Positions 24,090-35,200 of a stretch of 64,000 nucleotides of DNA are shown here, one piece after another. The notes beneath the pieces are model-generated. The model saw only the letters and a list, made by a program, of their open reading frames with translations. It was not told the DNA's origin and did no database searches. Each line of letters begins with the position of its first letter. Position 1 is the stretch's first letter. The position numbers and the translations under genes are program-made. The DNA lies in NCBI GenBank assembly GCA_947623455.1, contig OX392538.1, forward strand, positions 25,667,001 to 25,731,000, given 5' to 3'. Origin of the DNA: Mimachlamys varia (lineage: Eukaryota; Mollusca; Bivalvia; Pectinida; Pectinidae).

Positions 24090-24430
24090 GTGGGCATCAA
24101 CAATTTTTATACTTTTGTTTTCTGTCACGATTCATAATATACACACTTTCGTAGTACTCGATTTGAATTATACGGAACTAGTTTAATTTTACTTCTAAAT
24201 TCATACACTAAAGGGGTTATACGCGCTTGACCCTTCTGCTTCTACATCAGTTTGGAAATTTCCCACATTTCTGCCCCTAGCATCACTGACGAGTCCCAGT
24301 GGACGAAACAGCTGTATGATACAGTTTAATTCATTTATCATTTTTTTGGCATACTGTATCTATTACTAACTTTAAAAGGTGCATAATGTGTGTGCATTAC
24401 GTCATCTTTGTGGCTACACACACATTAAGA
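24090..24430 (+). repeat. Dispersed repeat family H, plus copy
   Basis: GGAACTAGTTTAATTTTACT, TCTAAATTCATACAC, GGCATACTGTATCTATTACT and GTGCATTACGTCATCTTTGT match the inverse of 15600-15880. It bears an intact hammerhead-like core at 24286-24311. Confidence 0.65.
24286..24311 (+). ncRNA. Hammerhead ribozyme-like core
   Basis: CTGACGAG, stem II GTCC/GGAC with loop CAGT, then GAAACAG. The CUGANGA and GAAA boxes are intact, and stem II differs in sequence from the 15730 copy while still pairing. Upstream CTGCTT (about 24237) could be the 5' stem III strand, but has C where the hammerhead needs U, so this copy may be inactive. Confidence 0.5.
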
Positions 24431-25420
24431 ATGAACTCACTGAGGAACGACTACTACATTATCAGACTTATTTGTCGGAATTGACGTACTACAGGTATAT
24501 GAAGGTTTTTTTTCTTACACGAACTAGCCTGCTTATGAATACGCCAGAACATGACAGCAGGGAGATAAACCTTATATCGGTTTTGTTCGATTAATCTTTT
24601 TCTAACAGAAGAGACGGAGCCAGAAGAAGATCATTAAAAGTAATGAAAACCACTTTTGTGTTTGTTTAATTCTGCATTGGTTTTTAAAATCAGGATTAAA
24701 ATGCAGATCATTGTTCTCCCTTCGTTTTACAAGGATCTGACAACATCCCATGAAAGGTCGCGTTCTGGTGACATTTGTTGCATATTTACTCTACTCTCCA
24801 GTAGAACTTTCTAATTGATGACAGGACAGAGCTGCCATCTGCACCAAGTCATTTCGTCACAATCTGTACATTATCTTGACGTGACGAAATAACTAAACGC
24901 ACAGTTATGACTATGTGAGTTTTTCGCCTCAAGACATTCACATTTCAGATTCTGAGAGTATTAATTTGATCGGCTAAATCAAAAGGTTACGGGGACTTGA
25001 CCCAATACGGGATGTTTTCATATCTTGACAAAGCAGAAAGAAGTTGGAGAAACGGCGTGGGGATCAAGATATGATTATAATCGATTGGAGTGTACACTTT
25101 GTGAGCCTATCTAATGTTAAAATGAATGGGAACATTATTTTCCGGATTACGACTTTTTTAAGACATTAGCAGAGCTAGTGATAAACACATCTTGTTAACT
25201 TATTCACATATGAAAATAAAATATGAACACTTCAAATGCAAAGACTGGAAAAGTGTATGATAACATTTCAAGTTTGAATGAGGTGTCAATATGATTGATT
25301 GTACTTTAATGCAAATTGATGTAAGAGTGACGTGCGTGAATTACATAATTTTCAGTTTTTCACAAACCTTAACCGCGCGGTGATTGGTTATTTATGTAAA
25401 CTTCGTTTTATTTCAATTTC
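24431..25420. other. No gene recognised
   Basis: AT-rich sequence. CATTTCGTCACAATCTGTAC and its partial inverse TTGACGTGACGAAATAAC near 24850-24895 form a short imperfect hairpin. No coding evidence. Confidence 0.4.
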
Positions 25421-27412
25421 AACAAGATAATTCAACGAATTACAGTCCCCCACCGGGTTGTTATCTCGAGATCCAATAGCAATGAGTGTGAATCTCGAGA
25501 TGCAATAAGGTCATGTATTTTCTTCAATGTATTGAAAGGTGAAGATGTAGTTTACAGAGACCCGCTTCTATACAGGAACCATCCCATTCTCACTAAATAC
25601 ATGTACACTGTAGGTATACTCTATAAATGATCTCTATATAAAGGACACAAGTCTATGAAGGACACCTTTAGTTTTTCTATTGGGTATCCTTTATAGACAG
25701 GTTTTACTGCAATAGACATGAAATTGTAATAATAATAACAAGATGTTGTTTGTTATGCTTACATTGAATTCAACAGTACTGTATATTGATTAAATGGTGA
25801 TCTGAGAAGAACACAGGTTTGTTTGTCACTGGGAATAATTTGGATGAGAAGACCAAGTCAAGAATTCCTCCAAGGCAATGGGTAGGCGTGGTCAGTTGTT
25901 GGTGAAGTTTACAAGATTTTTGAAGGCTGTCCATCTTTGCGAAGTCCATGTTGAAATCTCCAACAACAAGAATGTTTGTACACTTATGTAACTTTGCTTG
26001 TGTTGTGCATAGCTTGAATAACTGTCGAAATAAATGTCACAGTGACCCAGTTTTGGTACACGACACACCATCTTCCCACGGGGAACCATACTACCAAGTA
26101 TTAAGTTCTAGTGCTTTATAGTGTAGGAGATAGAGCCCGGACAAGGTATTTGTGTAACGTAGGTCAGAGGTCAAAATATAGGTCACTGTGACCCGGTTTT
26201 GTTACGCGACACACCGCCTTCCCATAGGGAACTATCCTACCAAGTACAAAGTTATAATCCTTAATAGTGTAGGAGATAGAGCCCGGACAAACTTTTACTT
26301 TAATGTAGGTCAGAGGTCAAAATATAGCAAAATAAAGGTCACAGTGACCCAGTTTTGGTACGCGACACACCGCCTTCCCACAGAGAACTATACTACCAAG
26401 TATAAAGTTATAATCCTTAATAGTGTAGGAGATAGAACCTGGACAAATTTTTCTTTCTTTAATGTAGGTCAGAGGTCAAAATATAGATCACAGTGACCCG
26501 GTTTTGGTACGCGACATACCACCTTCCCACGGGCAACCATACTACCAAGTATTAAGTTCTAGTGCTTTATAGTGTAGGAGATGGAGCCCGGACAAGCTTT
26601 TTCTTTAATGTAGGTCAGAGGTCAAAATATAGGTCACAGTGACCCGGTTTTTGTACGCGACACACCGCCTTCCCAAAAGGAACCATACTACCAAGTATTA
26701 AGTTCTAGTCTTTTATAGTGTAGGAGATAGAGCCCGGACAAACTTTTACTTTAATGTAGGTCAGAGGTCAAAATATAGCAAAATAAAGGTCACATTGACC
26801 CGGTTTTTGTACGCGACACACTGCCTTCCCACAGAGAACAATACTACTAAGTATTAAGTTCTAGTGCTTTATAGTGTAGGAGATAGAGCCCGGACAAGCT
26901 TTTTCTTTAATGTAGGTCAGAGGTCAAAATATAGGTCACAGTGACCCGGTTTTTGTACGCGACACACCGTCTTCCCACAAGGAACCATACTACCAAGTAT
27001 CAAGTTCTAGTGCTTTATAGTGTAGGAGATAGAGCCCGGACAAGCTTTTTCTTTAATGTAGGTCAGAGGTCAAAATAAAGGTCACTGTGACCCGGTTTTT
27101 GTACGCGACACACCGCCTTCCCACAAGGAACAATACTACTAAGTATTAAGTTCTAGTGCTTTATAGTGTAGGAGATAGAGCCCGGACAAGCTTTTTCTTT
27201 AATGTAGGTCAGAGGTCAAAATATAGGTCACAGTGACCCGGTTTTTGTATGCGACACACCGCCTTCCCACAGGGAACCCACACACTTAGTATGAAGTTCC
27301 AGTGTCTTATAGTATGGGAGATAGAGCCCGGACAAATAGTGTGCGGAAGGACGGACGGACGGACACAACGCAAACCTATAGTCCCCCCCGGATTCCGGTG
27401 GGGGACTAATAA
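25421..27412. mobile_element. Helitron/HINE-like element with tandem units, copy 2
   Basis: Shares the left ~90 bp (AACAAGATAATTCAACGAAT to GATGCAATAAGGTC) and the right end with copy 1. The subterminal repeats AGTCCCCCACCGG (25443-25455) and CCGGTGGGGGACT (27395-27407) are intact, the latter in a 3' hairpin. Nine tandem units run from about 26035 to 27345. Unlike copy 1, about 520 bp of different sequence, including an endonuclease fragment, lies between the left end and the array, so this copy is longer and possibly closer to an autonomous parent. Confidence 0.7.
25770..26036 (-). pseudogene. EEP-type endonuclease fragment of a transposable element
   Basis: One minus-strand frame is open for about 88 codons and reads NILVVGDFNMDFAKMDSL, QLTTPTHCLGGILDLVFSSK and FFSDHHLI. 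GDFN.D, TTPTH..G..LDLVF and SDHH.I are the active-site motifs of the endonuclease/exonuclease/phosphatase fold used by non-LTR retrotransposons and by Helentron-type rolling-circle elements. It lacks the N-terminal half (no LNVRS/E-type motif) and stops shortly after SDHH, so it is a fragment. No helicase or reverse transcriptase sequence is adjacent. Assignment to Helentron rather than LINE is suggested only by its position inside the tandem-repeat element. Confidence 0.65.
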
Positions 27413-27839
27413 AGACATGATGTTGCATTTGAGGTCCTAAATAATGTGCCTACTTGTTGTGATAGGGAAAGCTGCCTCAAATTGCACTTGTGAGGATGTG
27501 ATATTTATTTCAATGTGACCTATAACTGCATGGTGGTTGATGAAAAACTATGCAAATTTGTATAAAACCGGTAACATTGCAGTGTAGCATTGATATACAC
27601 TTTGTATTTATAAGGATAAGGTCATGCATCTATATTGAATACTGCATTATCTAGAAACAAATGTTCACTCACGATCGCCTTGTTTCGGTATCGATTGAGT
27701 ATTTAATTTTTTATTATAACAAACAACATTTATAACATAATTAGTTTTACGTTTGAATATTTTTAATTGGCAACAAGTATGAACAAAACCATTCAAATTT
27801 GTATAAATTACTCTCGATTGTTCAAACAGAAGATAGCTA
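27413..27839. other. No gene recognised
   Basis: AT-rich spacer between the tandem-repeat element and a SINE. Confidence 0.45.
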
Positions 27840-27994
27840 ATGGTCTTCATGTGGGAGGAAACCGGAGTACCCGGAGAAAACCCACGTGGCCGGGCTGGTG
27901 ACCCTAAACCTTTTCACGTCCGATCGCGGAATCCAATCCCGGTTGTCTTCTTTGTGAAAACGAGTGTGGAAATCACTGCGCCACCCGACCACCC
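27840..27994 (-). mobile_element. SINE, tRNA-Glu-like family, decayed head
   Basis: The minus strand has GGGTGGTCGGGTGGCGCAGT, then CGGGATTGGATTCCGCGATC (box B mutated), GGTCACCAGCCCGGCCACGT and GGGTTTTCTCCGGGTACTCC. The body is better conserved than the promoter. Confidence 0.78.
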
Positions 27995-28890
27995 AATGCT
28001 GAATCACCTCAAACCTAAAAAAATAAAAGGAACGCAACGATTCATTATCAGTTGTAATATTACTGTGTATTAACAATGGTAGACTATCACCTATCAAATA
28101 TATTTGGAATAGTTTAAACAAATTGTCCTGAATACATATGAACTTGTTTGAATCGCACTCATATGAATTTATTTGATAGCTTCTGCAACATTTCTTTAGT
28201 TAGAATATTAATAATTTCAAAACGAAGGAAACTGAAATATTTAATGTGATGATAGTGTCATGTTATACTCGAACATTCCACTACCATCATCGTGTATTAC
28301 GAACAATCTTTTTTTTTTGTCCCTTCTCTTCATTTTGATTTTTTATCATTTATCCTGCATAATATATACTGTCTACGAAATTCTGCTAAGAAAATACGAA
28401 AATATCAATATTTGTTTCGTATATATTTTTTTATTTTGTTTATTAGTACAGAGCCAATTAAGGATTATTCCTTTTTTTGTTTGGTATCCTTGTATGAATA
28501 CATCTCTTGCTTCGGTAAACATGTATATAATCTATTTGAGTTTTAAGTGGCATACTAGGAAGTGTCTTAATACTTTTCAACCTGCCTCTTACAAATAAGA
28601 TGTTGACTTGTTTTATTTTATAATGTTAACTTTTCTAAGTATTGCAATATGAGAGAAACTTAAAGTTGGTTTAACGTATAACATTTTGAGAAAATCCTTG
28701 TATTTGAATTAGATTTCTATTACATCTAATTAACATAAAATGACAATATTGATAAGGTATTCGTACTGTTTTGAAAATGGTCCAGCTCATGTCATTATGA
28801 ATCCTGGAAAATGTCCTGCTGCCGGCAATCATCAGAACACTGTCAACAACGCACAACGATTAGTTTGATTGGTGTATAAAATTACATTAA
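27995..28890. other. No gene recognised
   Basis: Very AT-rich, with two overlapping plus-strand frames (28260-28598) rich in Phe, Ile, Leu and Tyr. These reflect base composition; no family or signal sequence is convincing. Confidence 0.4.
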
Positions 28891-29245
28891 AGGCCCAATA
28901 TACGTAAATATCGGCAAAACCTGAACGAAAATCAAGCTTTATAACTTAGTATATTTATAGATTTAGTTAAGATTAACTGGTATCAACATTATTCAAGATG
29001 AATTCTTACGCGGTTATCGGTACAGCAGAAGTTGAAACAGACTATTTGTAAAAACGCGTCCATTTTGAACCGTCTTCTACCTTCGGTTTGTTGTTGAAGT
29101 AGGACCCACCTGAAATAATTTCATTGTTAGTTACCGCTCAGGTTAACTTCGTGTTAGGCTTATTTTTGCATGGTAATCAACTTGATTTTTTTTCAGAATT
29201 TTTCAGAATCACGAAAATGTCCCTGAAGTTACGTATATTGGGTAT
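28891..29245. mobile_element. TTAA-flanked MITE, copy 3 (inverted)
   Basis: Starts AGGCCCAATATACGTAAATA and ends TTACGTATATTGGGTAT, flanked by TTAA at 28887-28890 and 29246-29249. The interior is the reverse of the copies at 4234 and 6268 (ACCGCTCAGGTTAACTTCG; AACGCGTCCATTTTGAACCG). Confidence 0.78.
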
Positions 29246-29709
29246 TTAAAGACCGCTGTAAGTGGTTTCGATGAAAATATACAAGTAAAAATATTATATT
29301 CTTATCAGAACAATGTAAATTTTGTAATAATGAACAGGAACACACAAGCAGTCATTCCTATTTAGTGAATGCAGATATACAGATTTTGTATGGTTTTATG
29401 TCGAGCAATTATTCGATTGTCTTATAAAGGTTAAAAGTTCATTTGGGTTGGAATTTCTGTAAATGTTAATGATATCTTCTTCTGTTACCTAATCTGACAA
29501 TTTACAGGAAGCTGTTTATGTGAAGATGTTGAAAATATAGATACAGTTTAATTTCCATGATAAAATCTAACTTGACAGTATCATGAAACAACAGATGTGA
29601 ACACATTGATGTGAAAATTGTACACACATTTTCTCCTCTCTCTAATCATAAATAAGCTAATATTGCAGGGATTGATATGCAGGTCATTCTTACCGTTCGT
29701 GTATGTTTA

Positions 29710-29970
29710 ATAAGACTACATTTCATCTTGACGCCCAGATTTCACAGTTGCTGTTCACGACATCGATTGGATTTCATCCTGACGCCCAGAGTTCACAGTT
29801 GCTGCCAATGACATCAAATGGATTTCGTCCAGACGCCCCGAGTTCACAGTTGCTGCCAACGACATCGAATGGATTTCATCGTGACGCCCAGAGTTCATTG
29901 TTGCTCCCAACGACATCGAATGGATTTCATCGTGACGTCAAGATTTCACAGTTACTGCCACCTACATCGT
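29710..29970. repeat. 51-bp tandem repeat, five units
   Basis: The unit is ATTTCATCGTGACGCCCAGA plus GTTCACAGTTGCTGCCAACG plus ACATCGAATGG. As 51 is divisible by three, one plus-strand frame stays open and reads GFHPDAQSSQLLPTTSN-like 17-residue repeats for 89 codons. The opposite strand is interrupted. No splice-linked neighbour was found, so coding is possible but unlikely. Confidence 0.7.
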
Positions 29971-30999
29971 AATGCCCAACTGATTTTGTAGAACTGGAAA
30001 CAAATATATATTTTTTCAAATATATTTTTTACTCCAAAGATGGTGGTATTGTGTATCTAGCAGTAAATACTTCAGTATAAACCTATTTCAACACATCAAT
30101 ATTTCTCTGGTCCGTCATAACAAAGAACTCGATAGGTAGTTTTACTATGTACCTTGATACGCTTAAGAATAAACCTAATATTTCTTGACGAATTGAGTGA
30201 CCTTCGTTGAGGTAACATTGAATAAAACCGGAACATGCAGATAAATGTTTATTTCTAATGATTTAACTTTAATTTAAATTGTTATGCATGTATATATGTC
30301 TTTGCGTACCTGCCGTCTTCCAATGCTACATACATGATGGTTGATCCAAATGTCGTTGATGGAATATGTCTAATGCTTATGTTAATATTTGTCAATAAAA
30401 TATTATGAAATGAAATTAGAGACTTTTGTATATTCATGTATATCTTAATGTTATGATAATATTTTCAATTGATGGAATGTATTCCATGTTACCTATAAGC
30501 AAACACCATTCTATCTGTCTCCATCGCCTGGTTTGATATCTAAATATGACGCTTATTTAGTCATATAGTTATATGAAACATATGTAAACAAACACATACA
30601 AGTTTATCATTGGACTAAAATTTGATTATCTGATTATTACCATAGTTTAGACTGCTTTACCCGGCTTCATGCGAAAAAGACCTCCTTGTATATGCCTCCA
30701 TCTTCGTCTACTTATGAAAACAGACGATAAGATAAGATATGTAACAGATTTGCTTTTGTTTATTCAGAGAAGTATAACTTTTCTATGCTTCTGCTGTAAA
30801 TTATAGTGTGCTTATGCAGTGTATATTCAAGTGTACTTGGTCAAATATGCTAATTTGACGATATCGTTTATAGAAGATAGCGAACAGAAAAGCACATAGA
30901 GTCATACTTACCACTATTTAGACACGTTCTGATGGAAAGAACTTTTGTAAAGGTGGGTGAAAAAGTAATTTTTCCTAATGGCTGTATAAACAAAATACA

Positions 31000-31001
<2 letters not shown>
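29971..31001. other. No gene recognised
   Basis: AT-rich sequence without recognisable exons. It may be downstream flank of the large minus-strand gene. Confidence 0.4.

Positions 31002-31055
<54 letters not shown>
31002..31055. repeat. (GAT)18 microsatellite
   Basis: 54 bp of perfect GAT/ATC repeats. Apparent poly-His and poly-Ser frames on the minus strand come from this tract. Confidence 0.95.
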
Positions 31056-31056
<1 letters not shown>

Positions 31057-31254
31057 CAAACATGAAAATCAAGAGATGTTGTAACGATAACATAATTATA
31101 TACATACAAATTCTCTTCTTTCTTCTTAGGTCTCGAGTAGGCGTAGAAATGATTTGATTTGGAAATATAATTGTCAGTTGTAAACAGTTTTATCGTACGC
31201 ACAACTTATCTTAAATCTAACAACACCTTCATACTGAAGCATTTAAAGTGCAAT

Positions 31255-31700
31255 TAAGTGCCTAAAAACGTACAAATGAGCTGATTAAATCACTTACCTT
31301 GTTTTTCATGCCATTGAAAGCACTAACACTGCATTGATTCTTTCTTTTCAGGCTGTCGGTTACGCTGTTATCATTAAACGTAACCGCAAGATACAGTTTA
31401 TGAGCTTGAATAAAAGTGAATTTGTCGGTTTTCTATTCAATTTCGTTTAACCAGAGCTGGAAGACAACATATTTATCTCATACAAACATTATCGCATAAC
31501 ATGAAAATAATTTAATGTTGAAACGTAAACAATACAATGAAAATGCGATCGTTTTATATCATCATAGAAAAACACCTACCTTGTTTATGTCTAATACCAG
31601 TGTCAGAACCCACACTTCACTGCGTCTTGTATTTCCGGTTTGTCCGAGACGCTGAACTTTCAAAACGCAGGCAGCATGCTATGAGCTTAAAAAAGGTTTG
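31255..31700 (-). other. Diverged tandem duplication that may hold the gene's 3' exons
   Basis: Two related segments, about 31290-31410 and 31570-31700, each contain on the minus strand AAGCTCATA, a stretch ending in a GCAGTG or GCAGTGAAGTG motif, and a possible donor (AACAAGGTAAGTG and AACAAGGTAGGTG). In the second segment one frame reads RLGQTGNTRRSEVW before the donor. They could be duplicated 3' exons of the large gene, but entry phases do not fit cleanly and stops occur in alternative frames, so no exon is called. Confidence 0.25.
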
Positions 31701-32101
31701 TTTTTCATTTTTCAATACATTTTTCAACCACTGAAAGAAAAACACTTCATCTCATACAAACTAAATCGTGGAATCTGGAAAAAAGGGTTAATGCTGAAAC
31801 GTAATAGACTGAGGGTAAAGGACGATCTTTGCATATGACGATGCTTTAAACAGCACATTTTATAACAAATAAAGGACCAAAAGATACCTCGCTTTCAAAT
31901 AGCATTTTTGAGATTTTTGAAGTGTCAGTTATTAAATGCTCAATCAGTCCTTTCAGCATGACAACATTTTAATATAATCATATGTAAAAATCAAACTATT
32001 GACTAATGCAATACTTACCAATCACGATCAGTACTCGAAACGACGATCTGTTTACCTTCTGTTATTCTTGAAAGAAAAAAAAATTGCAATGATAAACTTA
32101 C

Positions 32102-32212
32102 GTGACGTTTGTGCTGTTGTTGTACTAGAAGGTGACGAAACGGTGGTATATACTGATGATAAGCCTGGAGTCGTCACAGGAACCGTGGACGTTCCACTAG
32201 ATTCAGTAGTCA
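32102..32212 (-). CDS. Final recognisable Ser/Thr-rich exon
   Basis: A 111-bp phase 1-1 exon between a TTTTTCAG acceptor and a CGTAAGT donor. It encodes [20 protein letters not shown] then [17 protein letters not shown]. The mucin-like composition and matching phase make it the natural continuation after cassette 10, across an intron of about 2.1 kb. The sequence is not a copy of any linker exon. What follows in the transcript is uncertain. Confidence 0.6.
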
Positions 32213-35200
32213 CTGAAAAACCGTAAAAGCTCACTCAAAATATATATACGATATTATTATCTGAATTTGATATTATAATGAACAAGAAATTCATTTTATA
32301 TGAATTAAATGAATACTTTATGAAGTTGTTATCGAGGTGTATATATCGGGAGGGGGGGGGGGTGTTACGGGGGGGGTCTTCTTCCACATTTACAACATGG
32401 CTTGAACGTTTACAATTTAGTTAATTGGCAAGAACCGGCATCTAAAATACAAACTATACAATTATATTTCAATTCTTACTCAAGCTGGACTCCATAAAAC
32501 TACCTTATGAAAATTGAATTTGCAGATGAATTTGACCAGATTAACATTATTACTGCCCGCATGTTTTTGAGAAGGGATATAAATATTAGTAACGCAAAGA
32601 TGATACGACGTAGGATTGTACATTCTTATTTAAACTACGAAAGAAACTAAACTGTTCAAACAACAACAAAAACGATCAATCATTCAGCAAAACATTATCC
32701 GCTAACGGTTATTAGTCATTCCACCATTTTTGTTAGCATCAACCCCTTTAGTATACACATAAAATCACGAAACGTCATATCCATCTTGTCACGTCCTGTA
32801 TGAACTGCATTCGAATAGTCAACTGCCATATCAAATTGTTTCGTCCTTTGACCCTCGTCTGATATCTTGTCTAATTCGACATTCAATTTTATCAGCTTCA
32901 CCTTCAAAAATATGTCGAAACTCGCAAATTGGGCGGCTATCCACCCTCGGACTAGAAAACCTGGCTGCCGTAGACTCATAGCTGAGTCTGCGCGATGACA
33001 CGTCAGATAATTCGATAGATAATGAATTCAGCAAAAACAAATAAATATGAGATTTACAAACTAGTTTTGTGCTTTGTGTCTACATAATTTGGCAATATCG
33101 AACTATTTACACAGAACAACATTAAGTTGTATTATAGCCCTGCAATGACGGGCTATATGATTTACATTACGTCAATTTAATGTAAAAACACGTTGATGGA
33201 AATATTATATTGAAATTGAATTTTGCTTTGGTCGATTTGATGGGTTGATGAATTTCTTTAAATTTGTTTCAATATCAACTCGATTCATAATCCAATGATA
33301 TCGACCAAGAAGCAATCCTTAAATACAACTAGTCTCATTTCAATGCAATTGCAAGTTTTTTGTTTTTGTTTTTGTCTTTTTTCAAACTGCCACCTGAGTT
33401 GCGAATGTCGTTCCCATATGAAAGGGGACCTTTTAAACTGAATAATATGACGAATTGATTACGAAAGCTTACACCAATGTCATTGTTGGGCAAATATGGA
33501 TCGATGTGTAGACTTCTTAACTGGACACACAATTGTCAAAGAAAACAACATTAACTAAGATAAGCTATGCTTTAGAACACTGCTACATACTGCCAGCTTG
33601 ATACTTGGTGACCCTAGTGATGTTGGAGTTACTTCCCTTTGTTCACCACAGAGCCACCTCTGTGGTGAACAAGGTGTATACCTGACTAAATCGATAGCCC
33701 CCTTGTTATATAGACCGAGGGGGGGGGGCTATCGCCTCAGTCAGGGGAAGTAACTCCCACATCACTAGCGTCACCAGTGATCAAGCTTGTAGTATGTCGG
33801 CGAAACCGTCTGTGTTAGAAACAGTTGTAGCAGTGATAAAAAGAAAGGCTTATCGCATCCAAATTTCCTGCTAAATGAAACATTTCTTCTTTCATCTGGA
33901 TATAAACAACATATACTATAGACGAACAATATTTGTAATCTAAATAAACCGCGAAGCTTGGTATTGTATATTATGTTTTTAATAATGCATCTCTGCATCA
34001 ATATAATTTATTTTTTGAAAATGAAAGAAAAACATTTTTTAAGCTTTGGACATTATCAAACATAGACCCCTGCCTTGCCCCTCTCTGCAACGTCCAGGAC
34101 CTTTGTCATGATATGCAGATGGAATATCTTTAGGAAATTGCAACACTTGTTTAATGTTTTGTTGCCTACCTGTTTAATATAACACACACTAGGTAACGGC
34201 ATTTGCGGATGACAGTGTCAAATGTGTATACCAGATATGGTGAAATAACGAACTTAAAATCGGTAATATAAAACAGTTCATTATTGTGTACCCATTGATA
34301 AACAAGGATAGAGGTTAAACAACTGTAGATACCTTTCGTTGTTGTCGTAGGAGCCGGCGTGGTAGTAGTAGTCGCTGTCGTAGTGGTTGAAGAGAGCGAG
34401 GACGTTGAAGAAGTTTCAGTTGGTGTGGTTGTTCTAGTGGGCGGTGTCGTTATAGTCGGTGTGGTGGTTTTAGTGGATGTTGATACTGGTGGGGTTGTAG
34501 GAATAGGTGTTGTGGTTGTCGGTGTTGTAGTTGTTGTTGTAGGTGACGTCGTAGTGGAAGGTAACGGCGTCGTGGTAAGTGAAGTAGCTGTAGACTTTTC
34601 CGTTGTTGTTGATGCCATTGATGGCGTGGTGGCTAGAAAACAAATAGAAGTAGTAAACCAAACAGTACAACATATAGAATGATCTCTCCATTTAATTTCT
34701 GATTTAATTTTGTCTATTCAGTTTCCAATTATATTCAGTTTACTTAATGTAACAAAAATCAGAAAATATATCTTAATTCACACAAAACACAAGAAATCGT
34801 CGAGTGAAATTTGATAAGAAGGGGCCTGGCATCTGGAATTTGAAATTGAGACAAAAATCATTTACATGAGTATCGGGATACATTTTACCTATTCAGGGAT
34901 ATCATACATAAATTCTCATACAAAGAAAAAGAAAAAAATATATCGCCTGAATTCAGCATCATTTTAGAATTCTTACCCTGTTTTCCACAATATACAATTT
35001 CCTGTAACGTGAGTTTAGGAGGAGTGTACGACGGAGTGAAATACATAGTGACCCTCAACTTTACACCAACAGTACTTTTCAGTTCCTCATCAATGTTGAC
35101 ATCACCCGTCGAAATTCCATCAATCTGTAAACAAAAGCACACATTTAATCGTAATGATGATTCATTGTATTGAATCAAAATTCTTCGAAAACACTCTATC

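Noticed and set aside
26188..26496. 102-codon plus-strand frame with a repeated RLPTENYTTKYKV segment
   Set aside because: It lies wholly inside the tandem units of the Helitron-like element, and its internal repeat equals the ~156-bp unit.
28260..28598. 112-codon hydrophobic plus-strand frame
   Set aside because: Composition (Phe, Ile, Leu, Tyr) follows from AT-rich DNA; an overlapping frame is equally open and there is no supporting context.
29703..29972. Plus-strand 89-residue repeat protein (17-residue units)
   Set aside because: The frame is open because the minisatellite unit is 51 bp. No signal peptide, splice partner or domain supports a gene; kept only as a repeat.
30868..31105. 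Poly-His and poly-Ser small proteins
   Set aside because: Produced by the (GAT)18 microsatellite.
32716..33040. Two overlapping minus-strand frames within the last large intron
   Set aside because: No acceptor or donor in the right phase and no recognisable family. Possibly transposon debris, so not called as a gene.
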